From Chloroflexota bacterium (lineage in GTDB: Bacteria > Chloroflexota > Dehalococcoidia > DSGV01): a DNA stretch of 50,162 nucleotides. Shown piece after piece: positions 25,883 to 34,053 of this stretch; the stretch's first letter is position 1; each line of letters starts with the position of its first letter. The notes below the pieces were generated by a model. The model saw only the letters and a list, made by a program, of their open reading frames with translations. It made no database searches and was not told where the DNA came from. The translations under genes and the position numbers were made by a program. The stretch lies in contig JAJYLG010000001.1 of the NCBI GenBank assembly GCA_021787985.1, positions 1-50,162 on the forward strand. Direction: 5' to 3'.

Positions 25883-27517
25883 CTACACAGCCCGAGTCCG
25901 CCCCGCCATGCCCGCGATGGCTTCGGCGAGGGCGCGCAGCTTGTGGCGCTGGATCTTGCCGGTGGCCGTCTTCGGTAGCTCGGGGACGAACTCCAGCCAA
26001 CGCGGCCGCTTGTACTCGGCGATACGCGTGCGCGCGAGCTCCCGCAGCTCGCCGCTCAGGGCGTCCGACGGACGATGGCCGTCCTGAAGCACGACGAACG
26101 CCATCGGCTTCGTCAGGCCATCCCGATCCTGGCGGCCCACGACCGCCACCTCGAGCACGGCCGGGTGCTCCAGCAGCGCGCTCTCGACCTCGGCCGGGCT
26201 GACCCAGATGCCGCCCACCTTCAGCATGTCGTCCGAGCGGCCCGCGTACCAGAAGTAGCCGTCCGCGTCCTGCCGGAACTTGTCGCCGGTGCGGAGCCAG
26301 TGCCCCACGATCGTTTCCTTGGTGCGCTCGTGCTTATTCCAGTAGTACGCGCAGGTGCTGTCGGCCCGCACCCACAGGTCGCCGACCTCACCGCGCGGCA
26401 CCTCGCGGCCGTGCTCGTCCACGACCTTCGCCTCGTAGCCAGGCACCACCAGCCCGCTGGAGCCGGGCCGCACATGGCCCGGACGGTTCGAGATGAACGT
26501 CTGCAGGGCCTCGGTGCTGCCGATGCCGTCGAGGAGCTCGACGCCGAAGCGCTCCTGGAAGCGCTCGTACAGGGCCTTCGGCAGCGCTTCGCCCGCCGAC
26601 ACGGCCAGCCGCACGCTCGACAGATCGAAATCGCGTCCGTCCTCGCGGCGATGCGCCAGCATCATGGCGTATCCCGTTGGCACCCAGAAGAAAATGGTCG
26701 GCCGGTAGCGCCCGATCTGCGCGTAGATATCGGCCGCTCCGGGCCGCTCCGGATACAGGATGGTCGTCGCGCCAACGGAGAACGGAAACGTCAGCGCGTT
26801 GCCGAGGCCGTAGGCGAAGAACAGCTTGGCAACGGAAAACGTTCGGTCGTCCTCCGTGATGCCGAGCACCCCCGCGCCGAAGAGACGCGACGTCACCACG
26901 GCGTCGTGATGCAGGTGCACCGTCCCCTTGGGGAAGCCGGTCGTGCCCGACGAGTACAGCCAGAAGGCGACGTCGTCCCGGCTCGTCGGCTCGATCTCCA
27001 ACTCCGGCGACCCGCCCGCGAGCAAGGCGTCGAAGCTGCGCGTCCCCATCGGGGCGCCATCGTCCGTGACCACGACCTCGCGCAGGTAGCGCAGCTCGTC
27101 GCTCGGGATGGCCCGCAGCAGCGGCAGCAGCGGCGCGCTGACGACAGCCACGGCCGCGCGGGAGTCGTTGAGCATGTAGGCGTAGTCGGGAGGCCTCAGC
27201 AGCGTGTTGAACGGGACCGGCACCGCGCCGATCTTGATCGCGCCGATGAAGCTGTAGACGAACGCAGGGCTGTCCAGCAGCAGGAGCGCCACCCGCTGCT
27301 CGCGCTGGACGCCGAGCGCTCGGAGCGCGCTGCCGAGGCGGTTCGATCGCTCCGCGACCTGGGCGTAAGTCACCGCCTCGTCGCCGCACAGGATGGCGAC
27401 CCGAGAGCCACGGCCCTCGGCCAGGTGCCGGTCCACCAGGTACGCCGCCAGATTGAACGCCTCGGGAATCCCCAGCTCCGCGGCAGTGACGGCGCGCTCC
27501 GGCGGACGTGTCACCAC
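25883..27517 (-). CDS. Benzoate-CoA ligase family protein (aryl/acyl-CoA synthetase)
   Basis: A 544-residue adenylate-forming enzyme that activates an aromatic or related acid with ATP and CoA. Motifs: the AMP-binding P-loop LYSSGTTGFPKGTVH at about 195-209, AYGLGNALTFPFSVGATTIL, SAGEALPKALYERF and DGIGSTEALQTFISN, which are typical of the benzoate-CoA ligase branch. The hinge (LRTGDKF, GRSDDMLKVGGIWVSP) and the catalytic lysine in LPKTATGKIQRHKLR near the C-terminus follow. The start is GTG 27517 (or GTG 27514), six bases after the phenylacetate-CoA ligase stop. It closes the 18-gene operon. Benzoyl-CoA or hydroxybenzoyl-CoA as product would feed the same pool as the Bbs-like thiolase and the hydroxybenzoyl-CoA reductase. 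Confidence 0.88.
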   Translation of the reverse strand: MVTRPPERAVTAAELGIPEAFNLAAYLVDRHLAEGRGSRVAILCGDEAVTYAQVAERSNRLGSALRALGVQREQRVALLLLDSPAFVYSFIGAIKIGAVPVPFNTLLRPPDYAYMLNDSRAAVAVVSAPLLPLLRAIPSDELRYLREVVVTDDGAPMGTRSFDALLAGGSPELEIEPTSRDDVAFWLYSSGTTGFPKGTVHLHHDAVVTSRLFGAGVLGITEDDRTFSVAKLFFAYGLGNALTFPFSVGATTILYPERPGAADIYAQIGRYRPTIFFWVPTGYAMMLAHRREDGRDFDLSSVRLAVSAGEALPKALYERFQERFGVELLDGIGSTEALQTFISNRPGHVRPGSSGLVVPGYEAKVVDEHGREVPRGEVGDLWVRADSTCAYYWNKHERTKETIVGHWLRTGDKFRQDADGYFWYAGRSDDMLKVGGIWVSPAEVESALLEHPAVLEVAVVGRQDRDGLTKPMAFVVLQDGHRPSDALSGELRELARTRIAEYKRPRWLEFVPELPKTATGKIQRHKLRALAEAIAGMAGRTRAV

Positions 27518-27523
27518 GAGCCA

Positions 27524-28900
27524 TTACCCTCCCTGAATGGCGGGGACCCCGGAGCCGCGGGCGAGGTCCCGCAGATCTTGCACGCGCAGCAGCTTACCAC
27601 CTTCGGACCGGGGAAGGCTTCCGGGCGTTGCCAGCGTCACCCGCGCGCCGACGCCGAGGGCTTCCCTCAGCGCGTGGCCGGCCCGCCCGCGCAGGGACTG
27701 AGCGAGCTGGTTGCGCTCCACGAACTCCTCGGAAAGCGTCTCGGTCCCCACGATACGGAGGAACTCGTCCGTGACCTCGACCTGGATCTCCATCTCGTCC
27801 AAGGTCCTTTCGCGCGTGACGACGACCCGGTAGTGGGGGCTGAGCTCAGGCAGGCGCCCGAGCGCCATGCCCACCTCACTTGGATAGACGTTGACGCCCC
27901 GGATGATGAGCATGTCGTCGGTGCGACCCTTCACCAGACCCATGCGCGCCAGAGTGCGCCCGCAGCGGCATGGCTCGTAGGACAGCCGGGTGATGTCTCC
28001 CGTCCAGTAGCGGACCAGCGGCAGCGCCTGTTTGGTGAGCGTTGTTATGACGAGGACGCCCTCGTTGCCCTCCGGGAGCGGCTCTCCGGTCGCCGGGTCG
28101 ACGATCTCCGGCAGGAAGTGGTCCTCGCACACGTGGGAGCCGTCGCGCGCCTCGATGCACTCGCAGGCCACGCCCGGCCCGACGATCTCCGAGAGGCCGT
28201 AGAGGTTGCAGCTACGTACTCCGAGGCAGGCGTCGACCTCCGCCCGCATGGCCGGCGTCCACGGCTCGGCGCCCAGCAGCGCGAACCGCAGGCTGATCTC
28301 GCCCGGTCGCACGCCCCGTCGCTGGAGCTCCTGCCCGAGGGTCAGCGCGTAGCTGGGCGTGCTGGCCACGACCTCGGGGCGGAAGTCGGTGATGAGGGTG
28401 ATCTGGCGTTCCGTCATGCCGCCCGATACGGGCACCACGGCCATGCCCAGCCGCTCACCGCCGTAGTGCAGACCGAGCCCGCCGGTGAAGAGGCCATAGC
28501 CGTAGGCGTTGTGCAGGATCATGCCCGGTTCTGCCCCGGCCATCGCCAGCGACCTCGCGTTGACGCGGGCGAACAAGTCGATGTCGGCGCAGGTGTAGCC
28601 CACCACGGTGGGCTTGCCTGTCGTCCCGGAGGAGGCGTGGATGCGCGTGATCTGGTTCATCGGAACGGCGAACAGACCGAAGGGGTAGTTGTCGCGCAGA
28701 TCGGACTTCCTGGTGAGCGGGAGTCGAGGGAGGTCTCTGACGCAGGACACCGACTCCGGCCGGATGCCCGCCTCGTCGAGCTTGCGACGGTAGAACGGAA
28801 CCCGGTCGTATACGTAGGACATCAGGTCGCGCAGACGCCGCGATTGGAGCGCCTGGAGCTGGTCGCGCGGCATGCTCTCGAACTCGGGCTCATAGATCAT
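27524..28900 (-). CDS. paaK: Phenylacetate-CoA ligase
   Basis: A 458-residue PaaK-family ligase that converts phenylacetate (or a hydroxylated relative) to the CoA thioester. Typical features: N-terminal LQSRRLRDLMSYVYDRVPFY, the P-loop IHASSGTTGKPTVVGYT at about 87-103, HNAYGYGLFTGGLG, NLYGLSEIVGPGVA, TGDITRLSYEPCRCGRT and GRTDDMLIIRGVNVYPSEV, with the C-terminal lysine in SEGGKLLRV. Length agrees with the family (about 430-460). The ATG at 28900 has GGAGGAG upstream. In the operon it follows the enoyl-CoA hydratase gene by 54 bases. Together with the arylpyruvate oxidoreductase (ior) genes it indicates handling of arylacetates made from aromatic amino acids. Confidence 0.93.
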   Translation of the reverse strand: MIYEPEFESMPRDQLQALQSRRLRDLMSYVYDRVPFYRRKLDEAGIRPESVSCVRDLPRLPLTRKSDLRDNYPFGLFAVPMNQITRIHASSGTTGKPTVVGYTCADIDLFARVNARSLAMAGAEPGMILHNAYGYGLFTGGLGLHYGGERLGMAVVPVSGGMTERQITLITDFRPEVVASTPSYALTLGQELQRRGVRPGEISLRFALLGAEPWTPAMRAEVDACLGVRSCNLYGLSEIVGPGVACECIEARDGSHVCEDHFLPEIVDPATGEPLPEGNEGVLVITTLTKQALPLVRYWTGDITRLSYEPCRCGRTLARMGLVKGRTDDMLIIRGVNVYPSEVGMALGRLPELSPHYRVVVTRERTLDEMEIQVEVTDEFLRIVGTETLSEEFVERNQLAQSLRGRAGHALREALGVGARVTLATPGSLPRSEGGKLLRVQDLRDLARGSGVPAIQGG

Positions 28901-28954
28901 CGCTTCTCCTCCTCCGGGACTCGGCGTTGGCCAGGGCGGCGGCCGTGACGCGCG

Positions 28955-29737
28955 CTAGCGACCGCGGTAGTTGGGCGGCCGCTTCTCCCCGAACGCCTTG
29001 CGCCCTTCGATACGGTCTTCCGTGTCGCGCAAGATGCCCCACAACTGGCTCTCCAGCAGCAAGCCGGAGCGCAGCGGCACGTTCAGACCCTCGAGCGCCG
29101 CCATCTTGGCCGCGCGGACCGCCAGCGGCCCGTTCTCGCAGATCGCCCGGGCTAGCCCACGCGCGCTCTCGATCAACTGGTCCGGCGGGCACAGGTCGCT
29201 CACCAAACCGACTCGCCAGGCCTCCCGCGCGTCGATACGTTGGCCGGTTAGCAGCATCTTCATCGCCACCGCCATCGGGACGGCGCGCGTCAGGCGCTGC
29301 GTCCCGCCTTGTCCGGGGATGCTGGCGACGCGGACCTCGCCGAAGCCGAACTGTGCCGTCTCCGACGCGATCCGCAAGTCGCACGCGAGCGCGATCTCGA
29401 GGCCACCACCGATCGCCATGCCGTTGATGGCCGCGATGGTCGGCTTCCACAGGTCAGGAGGCGGCGCGATGCGCGGGCCGCCGTCGCGGCTGAACAGCCC
29501 GACGGCGAAGCTCTCCGGCGGCGGCGGCGTCTTCTTCAGGTCGGCCCCGGCGCAGAAGAAGCGGTCGCCCGCGCCGGTGATGATCGCCACCCAGACCTCG
29601 TCGTCGCGTGCGAAGTCCTCCCAGGCCGCCGCCAGCGCATCCATCGTCTCTGGGTCAAGCGCGTTGGCCGCGTCCGGGCGGTTGAGGACCAGGGTGGCGA
29701 CGCGACCTTCCTTCTCATAGAGCAGAGAAGCGGACAT
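28955..29737 (-). CDS. Enoyl-CoA hydratase/isomerase (BbsH-like role proposed)
   Basis: A 260-residue crotonase-fold protein. The oxyanion-hole segments are ITGAGDRFFCAGADLK (about 55-70) and AAINGMAIGGGLEIALACD (about 101-119), and the catalytic region FGFGEVRVASIPGQGGTQRL keeps the glutamate and GGTQRL. The C-terminus has the expected EGRKAFGEKRPPNYRGR. It would add water across a 2-enoyl-CoA double bond. In the Bbs-like set it would hydrate a phenylitaconyl-CoA-type substrate. ATG 29737 has GGAGG upstream and lies nine bases after the thiolase stop. The family as such is certain; the specific substrate is inferred only from neighbours. Confidence 0.88.
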   Translation of the reverse strand: MSASLLYEKEGRVATLVLNRPDAANALDPETMDALAAAWEDFARDDEVWVAIITGAGDRFFCAGADLKKTPPPPESFAVGLFSRDGGPRIAPPPDLWKPTIAAINGMAIGGGLEIALACDLRIASETAQFGFGEVRVASIPGQGGTQRLTRAVPMAVAMKMLLTGQRIDAREAWRVGLVSDLCPPDQLIESARGLARAICENGPLAVRAAKMAALEGLNVPLRSGLLLESQLWGILRDTEDRIEGRKAFGEKRPPNYRGR

Positions 29738-29746
29738 CTCGGCCTC

Positions 29747-30940
29747 CTATGCCGTCAGGATCGCGATCGTGCAGGCGGCGCCTTCGATACCTGCTGCCTT
29801 GCCGCCGCGACAGTGGGCGAGCCCCGCTTTCGCCCCGTCGATCTGCCGTGGTCCGGCCTCGCCACGTAGCTGCCGCACCAGCTCCACCACCTGGGCGACC
29901 CCGGTGGCGCCGAGCGGATGCCCTTTGCCCAGCAGCCCGCCGCTCGGGTTGATCGGCAGCTTCCCGCCGATGTCGGCGTGGCCCGCTTCGACGAAACGGG
30001 GGTACTCGCCCCGCGGTACCAGGCCAAGTCCTTCCACCCGCAGCACTTCGGCGGAGCTGAAGCAGTCGTGCACCTCTGCGAAGCCGATGTCTTCCGGGCC
30101 AACGCCGGCACGCGCGTAGGCGACCTGAGCAGTGCGCCACGTCAGCGGCTCGAAGGCCATGTCCGTGAGCCCTGGCTCATAGGTGCCGCTCAGCAGCGCC
30201 ACGGCCGCCAGGCGGGTCGGCTTGCGCGCCGCCAGCGCGCGCACGGCTCGTTCGCTCATGAGCACCACGGCGGCGGCGCCGTCGCTGACAGGGCTGCACT
30301 CCATCAGCTTCAGCGGCTCAGCGATCGGTCGTGACGCCATGACCTCTTCGAGCGTCACGGCCTTCTTGAACTGCGCATAGGGGTTCAGCGATGCGTTGCG
30401 CTTGTTCTTCACGGAGACGCGCGCGAGCTGCTCGGCCGTGGTGCCGTACGTCTCCATGTGCCGCCGCGCCCGCATCGCGTAGATCGAGGGCATCGTCATG
30501 CCCTGCAGCGCCTCGAAGTCGCCTTCCTCGGGGGCGAGGGCGCCGCGGAACCGGCCCGTCAGGCACTCCACTCCCAGCGCCAGGACCACGTCGCACTCAC
30601 CCGCTCGAATGGCCAGGTAGCCCCCATGGATCGCGGTGGCGCCGCTCGAGCAGACGTTCTCGACATTGGTCACCGGGATGCCCGCCAACCCGACCTGCGC
30701 CATTACCCGCTGCCCGACGGCCATGCCCTGGTAGACGTGGCCGCAGTACGCGGCCTCGATCTTGCGTGGGTCGATCGCGGCGTCCTGCAGCGCCGCCCAT
30801 ACCGCCTCTCGCCCCAGGTCCTCTGGGGTGCGGTCGGGTTGCTTGCCGAATTGAGTCATTCCCACACCGACCACGTACACCGCCGGCGCCCCGCCCCGAT
30901 CCGCCTGCTCCGCCATCACGAACTGCTCCTGGTCGCTCAT
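29747..30940 (-). CDS. Thiolase family protein (SCP-x/BbsB type)
   Basis: A 397-residue thiolase of the type that works with a DUF35 partner. Nucleophile Cys97 sits in NVENVCSSGATAIHGG, then ALGVECLTG, FAEVHDCFSSAEVLR, and the closing GGLLGKGHPLGATGVAQ with the catalytic histidine. Such proteins include BbsB, which with BbsA cleaves benzoylsuccinyl-CoA to benzoyl-CoA and succinyl-CoA in toluene degraders. The ATG at 30940 overlaps the DUF35 stop by four bases (ATGA), strong evidence that the two proteins form a complex. Position between the DUF35/SDR genes and the hydratase gives the last step of a beta-oxidation-like chain. Substrate is not directly shown. Confidence 0.88.
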   Translation of the reverse strand: MSDQEQFVMAEQADRGGAPAVYVVGVGMTQFGKQPDRTPEDLGREAVWAALQDAAIDPRKIEAAYCGHVYQGMAVGQRVMAQVGLAGIPVTNVENVCSSGATAIHGGYLAIRAGECDVVLALGVECLTGRFRGALAPEEGDFEALQGMTMPSIYAMRARRHMETYGTTAEQLARVSVKNKRNASLNPYAQFKKAVTLEEVMASRPIAEPLKLMECSPVSDGAAAVVLMSERAVRALAARKPTRLAAVALLSGTYEPGLTDMAFEPLTWRTAQVAYARAGVGPEDIGFAEVHDCFSSAEVLRVEGLGLVPRGEYPRFVEAGHADIGGKLPINPSGGLLGKGHPLGATGVAQVVELVRQLRGEAGPRQIDGAKAGLAHCRGGKAAGIEGAACTIAILTA

Positions 30941-31374
30941 GATCCCTTTCCTGTCACGCACCGAAATCGGAATCCCAACACCTCTGGCTGGTCCGCATCC
31001 CCTTTGCGGGTAATGGCGCCGACCAGCTCCACCTCCATCCCGATGTGGGCGGCCTCCGGCGATACGTCCGCGAGCTGCGACAGCACTCGGACTCCCTCGG
31101 GCAGGTCCACGTAGGCGAGCACGTACGGAGTGGGGAACTCGGGCAGTGACTGACGCACGACCGAGAAGGTGTACACGGTCCCGCGGCGGCTGAGCGGGGC
31201 AGACAGCATCCGCTCGGGCGACAGGCAGCGCACGCAGATCTTCATCGCCGGGAAGTACGTCGTGCCGCAGCCCTCGCAGCGGCTCCCGAGCAGCGTGACG
31301 CTGCCGTCGTCCTCTTGTCGCAACAGGCCAGGAAGGAGTGGCACCCAGGTGCTCGACTCCGCGTTGACGACCAT
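30937..31374 (-). CDS. DUF35 zinc-ribbon/OB-fold protein, thiolase partner (BbsA-like)
   Basis: A 145-residue protein with an N-terminal zinc ribbon (Cys33, Cys36, Cys47, Cys50 in CEGC and CVRC) and a C-terminal OB fold (GTVYTFSVVRQSLPEF, YVLAYVDLPEGVRVLSQL). DUF35 proteins bind the thiolase and help position the CoA substrate, as described for BbsA with BbsB. ATG 31374 is chosen over TTG 31380 because GAGGTAG lies eight bases before it. Its stop overlaps the thiolase start by four bases. A near-perfect 22-base palindrome (31394-31415) lies in the 42-base gap before it. Confidence 0.9.
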   Translation of the reverse strand: MVVNAESSTWVPLLPGLLRQEDDGSVTLLGSRCEGCGTTYFPAMKICVRCLSPERMLSAPLSRRGTVYTFSVVRQSLPEFPTPYVLAYVDLPEGVRVLSQLADVSPEAAHIGMEVELVGAITRKGDADQPEVLGFRFRCVTGKGS

Positions 31375-31393
31375 CCTCAACTACCTCTTTCCG

Positions 31394-31415
31394 CCCTGCC
31401 TGCCGGCAGGCTGGG
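31394..31415. repeat. Near-perfect GC-rich palindrome
   Basis: A 22-base palindrome with one mismatched pair and a perfect 14-base core GCCTGCCGGCAGGC at 31398-31411. It sits in the only gap of notable size (42 bases) inside the first half of the dehydrogenase/thiolase gene block. It may be a dispersed short palindrome, or a hairpin that tunes expression between the SDR pair and the thiolase pair. Confidence 0.5.
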
Positions 31416-31416
31416 C

Positions 31417-32172
31417 TCAGACCGCGGGGGTGGCGTACAGGCTCTTGCCGCCGCACACGTACAGGAGCTGGCCGGTGACGAACGCCGCCTCGTCGCTGGC
31501 GAAGAACAGCGCCGCCCAGGCGACGTCCTCCGGCTTACCGACGGATCCGCCCGGTTGCGCCTGCATCAGGCGCGCCTTGGTCTCCTCCGGTAGCGCCTGG
31601 AACAGCGGCGTGTCGATGAGACCGGGGGCGATGGCGTTGACGGTGATGCCGTACCTGCCCAGCTCGAGGGCAAGCGTGCGCGTCAGGCTTACGATGCCGC
31701 CCTTCGACGCCCCGTAGTTGCCCTGCCCCCACCAGCCCAGCCAGGCGCGCGACGCGATGTTCACGATGCGCCCGTGTCCCTGGTCGCGCATGTGCTTGGC
31801 CGCCTCCTGGGAGCACAGGAACTGGCTTTTCAGGTTCACCGTCAGCACGCTGTCCCAGTCGTTCTCGCTCATCTTGAACAGCGAGCGGTCCTTGGCGATG
31901 CCGACGTTGTTCACCAGGATGTCGATCCGCCCGAACGTCTCGACGGTCCTCGCGACCAGCGCCTGCACCTGCTCCGATCGCGACACGTCGGCCGCCAGGC
32001 CGTCGGCGGCGCCGCCGGCGGCGCGGATGTCCGATGCCACGCCCTCGACTCGCGCGGCGTCGATGTCGTTGATCATCACGGAGGCGCCTTCGGCGGCGAG
32101 GCGGCGCGCAATGCCTTCGCCCAGGCCACCTCCCGAGCCGGTCACCAGCGCGACGCGTCCGCGCACATTCAT
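31417..32172 (-). CDS. Short-chain dehydrogenase/reductase, catalytically complete (BbsD-like)
   Basis: A 251-residue NAD(P)-dependent SDR. The nucleotide motif TGSGGGLG is at 11-18, NNVG at 88-91, and the full catalytic set Asn113, Ser141, Tyr153, Lys157 is present (SRAWLGWWGQGNYGASK). The C-terminus ends GQLLYVCGGKSLYATPAV. It would oxidise a 3-hydroxyacyl-CoA to the 3-oxoacyl-CoA. The gene directly upstream encodes a homologous but dead SDR with a matching C-terminus, an arrangement known from BbsC/BbsD, where the two form a mixed tetramer. ATG 32172 follows GGAGCAAGCG. The unusual Trp-rich active-site loop (AWLGWWGQG) may point to a bulky substrate. Confidence 0.9.
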   Translation of the reverse strand: MNVRGRVALVTGSGGGLGEGIARRLAAEGASVMINDIDAARVEGVASDIRAAGGAADGLAADVSRSEQVQALVARTVETFGRIDILVNNVGIAKDRSLFKMSENDWDSVLTVNLKSQFLCSQEAAKHMRDQGHGRIVNIASRAWLGWWGQGNYGASKGGIVSLTRTLALELGRYGITVNAIAPGLIDTPLFQALPEETKARLMQAQPGGSVGKPEDVAWAALFFASDEAAFVTGQLLYVCGGKSLYATPAV

Positions 32173-32181
32173 CGCTTGCTC

Positions 32182-32847
32182 CTAGACCGAGAGTGATGAG
32201 TAGATGCTGACCCCACCACACACGAACAGCGTCTGGCCCGTGATGTAGGCGGACTCATCCGAAAGGAAGAACATCGCAGCATTTGCAACATCCTCCGGTG
32301 AGCCGAGGCGGCCCACGGGGTGGAGCTTCCTCAGACGTTCCCGCTCTTCCTCCGTCAACGCGGCGATCTGGCCGACGTCGACCGTGCCGGCCACCACGCA
32401 GTTCACCGTGATGCCGTCTTTGATCGCGTCCAGGGCCAGCGCCCGTGTGAGGCTAACCACGCCACCCGCCGCGGCGCCGAAGGCGACATTGCCGGGCGCC
32501 GCCAGGTACTGCCGGTCTGACAGGTTGACGATCCGCCCGAAGCGTTGCTGACGCATCGCGGGGAGGGCCGCCCGACAGGCCAGCCCTGTGCTCGTCACCA
32601 CGGCGGTCAGCGCGTCCGCCCAGTCCGCGTCGGTCAGCTCCTCTGCCCGTCCCGAGCTGCCGATGCCCGGGCAGTTGACCAGCACTCCCAGCGGCCCAAC
32701 GCTCGCGGCGCGTGCCACGACGGCCTCAGCGGTCTCCTCCGGCAGCGGTCGCACCACGGTCGCCCCGGAATGTCCCAACGTGCCGGCGATCGCCGTCGCG
32801 ACGGGACCGTGGCCGATCACCGCCGCCACGTACGTGCGCAGAGTCAT
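32182..32847 (-). CDS. Catalytically dead SDR-family protein (BbsC-like pseudo-dehydrogenase)
   Basis: A 221-residue SDR homologue that has lost the catalytic residues. Aligned with the downstream SDR, Ser141 is Asp111, Tyr153 is Phe123, Lys157 is Ala127 and Asn113 is Val. The nucleotide motif TGxxxGxG is replaced by IGHGPVAT. The rest of the fold is well kept (FGRIVNLSDRQYL, GGVVSLTRALALD, GSPEDVANAAMFFLSDESA, YITGQTLFVCGGVSIYSSLSV), so it is under selection and not a decaying gene. The ATG at 32847 has AGGAGGAG upstream; an earlier ATG at 32865 precedes that site. The likely role is as structural partner of the active SDR, as BbsC is for BbsD in benzylsuccinate oxidation. Confidence 0.85.
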   Translation of the reverse strand: MTLRTYVAAVIGHGPVATAIAGTLGHSGATVVRPLPEETAEAVVARAASVGPLGVLVNCPGIGSSGRAEELTDADWADALTAVVTSTGLACRAALPAMRQQRFGRIVNLSDRQYLAAPGNVAFGAAAGGVVSLTRALALDAIKDGITVNCVVAGTVDVGQIAALTEEERERLRKLHPVGRLGSPEDVANAAMFFLSDESAYITGQTLFVCGGVSIYSSLSV

Positions 32848-32865
32848 GGAACTCCTCCTCTGCAT

Positions 32866-34053
32866 TCATGAAGCTCGTGCCGCACCCGCCGCGGCTCGCG
32901 GCCGCGCCAGGGCAGCACGGCGGATGAAGGCCTCGCCCTCCATGAGCCGGCGAGCGGTGCGCGAGTACGCGGCGCGGTCAACCTGGAAATCGCCCTCGTC
33001 CTCGACGACGCGGCTCCGTACGGGGAAGACCCCGCTCGGGTGCCCGATCCGCACGGCTTCCTGGCCCGTCTCTGGGCGCACGACCGCATGGACCACGGTT
33101 CCGCGGATGCGGGCGGCCACGCCCGTGCACACCCCCGCCGTGCCGGGAAACGCCTTGTGCAGCATGGGCGGTCGGCCTCCGACCACGCGGGCCACGAGAT
33201 CGATCGCGCTCTCGGGTACGACCTCGCCGTCCGCGAAACGTGGGTACGGGGTGGGGGGCGCGACGGCCACGGGAATAGGTGTCAGCCCATCGGTTCGCAG
33301 ACCCAGCCACGCGGCGGTTCGTGCGCGGACGGCGTCGACCTGAGCCACGTGTTCGGCGCTCAGGCTGGCGGGGCCCTCCGCGCCGGTCAGTCCCGCCGCG
33401 GCAGCGGCGAAGAACACGCACAGGTTCCCGACGTCGACTACGCTTATGTCTAGCTCTTTCCCGAGCTCAGGAATCTCGAGCTTGTCGCGCACTCGGCCCG
33501 TCGGCAGCAGCCGCCCGGTGGCGCCGCCGGCCGTCTGCCGGTAGTCGAGCAGGATCTCGGCCCCGCTTCCCGGCACGCCTTCCACCACGCAGTCACCTTC
33601 GACCCGCGGACCGCCGGCTTCGACGGGCACGTGGGCCAGCAGCACCTTTCGCGTGTTGGTGTTGTGGATGCGCACGGTCGTCAGCGGCTGCCGCGCGGGC
33701 ACGAATCCTTCCTGGACCGCGTAGGCGCCCACAGCGGCCGAGATGTTGCCGCAGTTCATGTCGTACGAGACCACCGGCTCGCTGACGCTCACCTGGGCGA
33801 ACGTGTAGTCGACGTCGGCGTCCGGCCGGCTGGAGGGGGCGATGATCGCCAGCTTGCTGGTGAGGATGTCCGCACCGCCGAGGCCGTCGATCTGCCGGGG
33901 GTCGGGGCTGCCGAACAGCGCAAGGATCTGTTGGTCGCGCAGCGCCGGGTCCGACAGGAGATCGGCCGACCGCAGAAAGAGCGCCTTGGAGGTCCCGCCG
34001 CGCATGATGACGCAGCGGATTCGGACCTGCTCGTCATGTCCGCCGGCATTCAT
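32866..34053 (-). CDS. PrpF-family isomerase (2-methylaconitate/methylitaconate isomerase type)
   Basis: A 395-residue protein of the PrpF/DUF453 family, with a diaminopimelate-epimerase-like double fold. The family start CVIMRGGTSKALFLRSADL, DGLGGADILTSKLAII (Lys67) and SYDMNCGNISAAVGAYA (Cys101) are clear; these correspond to the lysine and cysteine implicated in PrpF. Later MLHKAFPGTAGVCTGVAA is also typical. Known members move the double bond or change geometry in substituted maleate/itaconate/aconitate acids; Mii interconverts methylitaconate and dimethylmaleate. No methylcitrate-cycle genes are nearby, so a role on another itaconate-like acid is likely. The start ATG overlaps the CoA-transferase stop by four bases (ATGA). 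Confidence 0.9.
   Translation of the reverse strand: MNAGGHDEQVRIRCVIMRGGTSKALFLRSADLLSDPALRDQQILALFGSPDPRQIDGLGGADILTSKLAIIAPSSRPDADVDYTFAQVSVSEPVVSYDMNCGNISAAVGAYAVQEGFVPARQPLTTVRIHNTNTRKVLLAHVPVEAGGPRVEGDCVVEGVPGSGAEILLDYRQTAGGATGRLLPTGRVRDKLEIPELGKELDISVVDVGNLCVFFAAAAAGLTGAEGPASLSAEHVAQVDAVRARTAAWLGLRTDGLTPIPVAVAPPTPYPRFADGEVVPESAIDLVARVVGGRPPMLHKAFPGTAGVCTGVAARIRGTVVHAVVRPETGQEAVRIGHPSGVFPVRSRVVEDEGDFQVDRAAYSRTARRLMEGEAFIRRAALARPRAAAGAARAS

Noticed and set aside
26649-26664. A further near copy of the palindrome (CGATGC-GCCA-GCATCA)
   Set aside because: It lies inside the acyl-CoA ligase coding sequence, where the codons for a conserved-looking Met-Met-Leu-Ala-His stretch explain it; one such chance match with a single mismatch is plausible in 50 kb.
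26075-28948. A 957-codon open frame on the plus strand across the two CoA-ligase genes
   Set aside because: It is antisense to two proteins with complete catalytic motifs, shows only Arg/His/Asp/Gly-rich low-complexity translation and no family signature. Such shadows are expected at this GC content.
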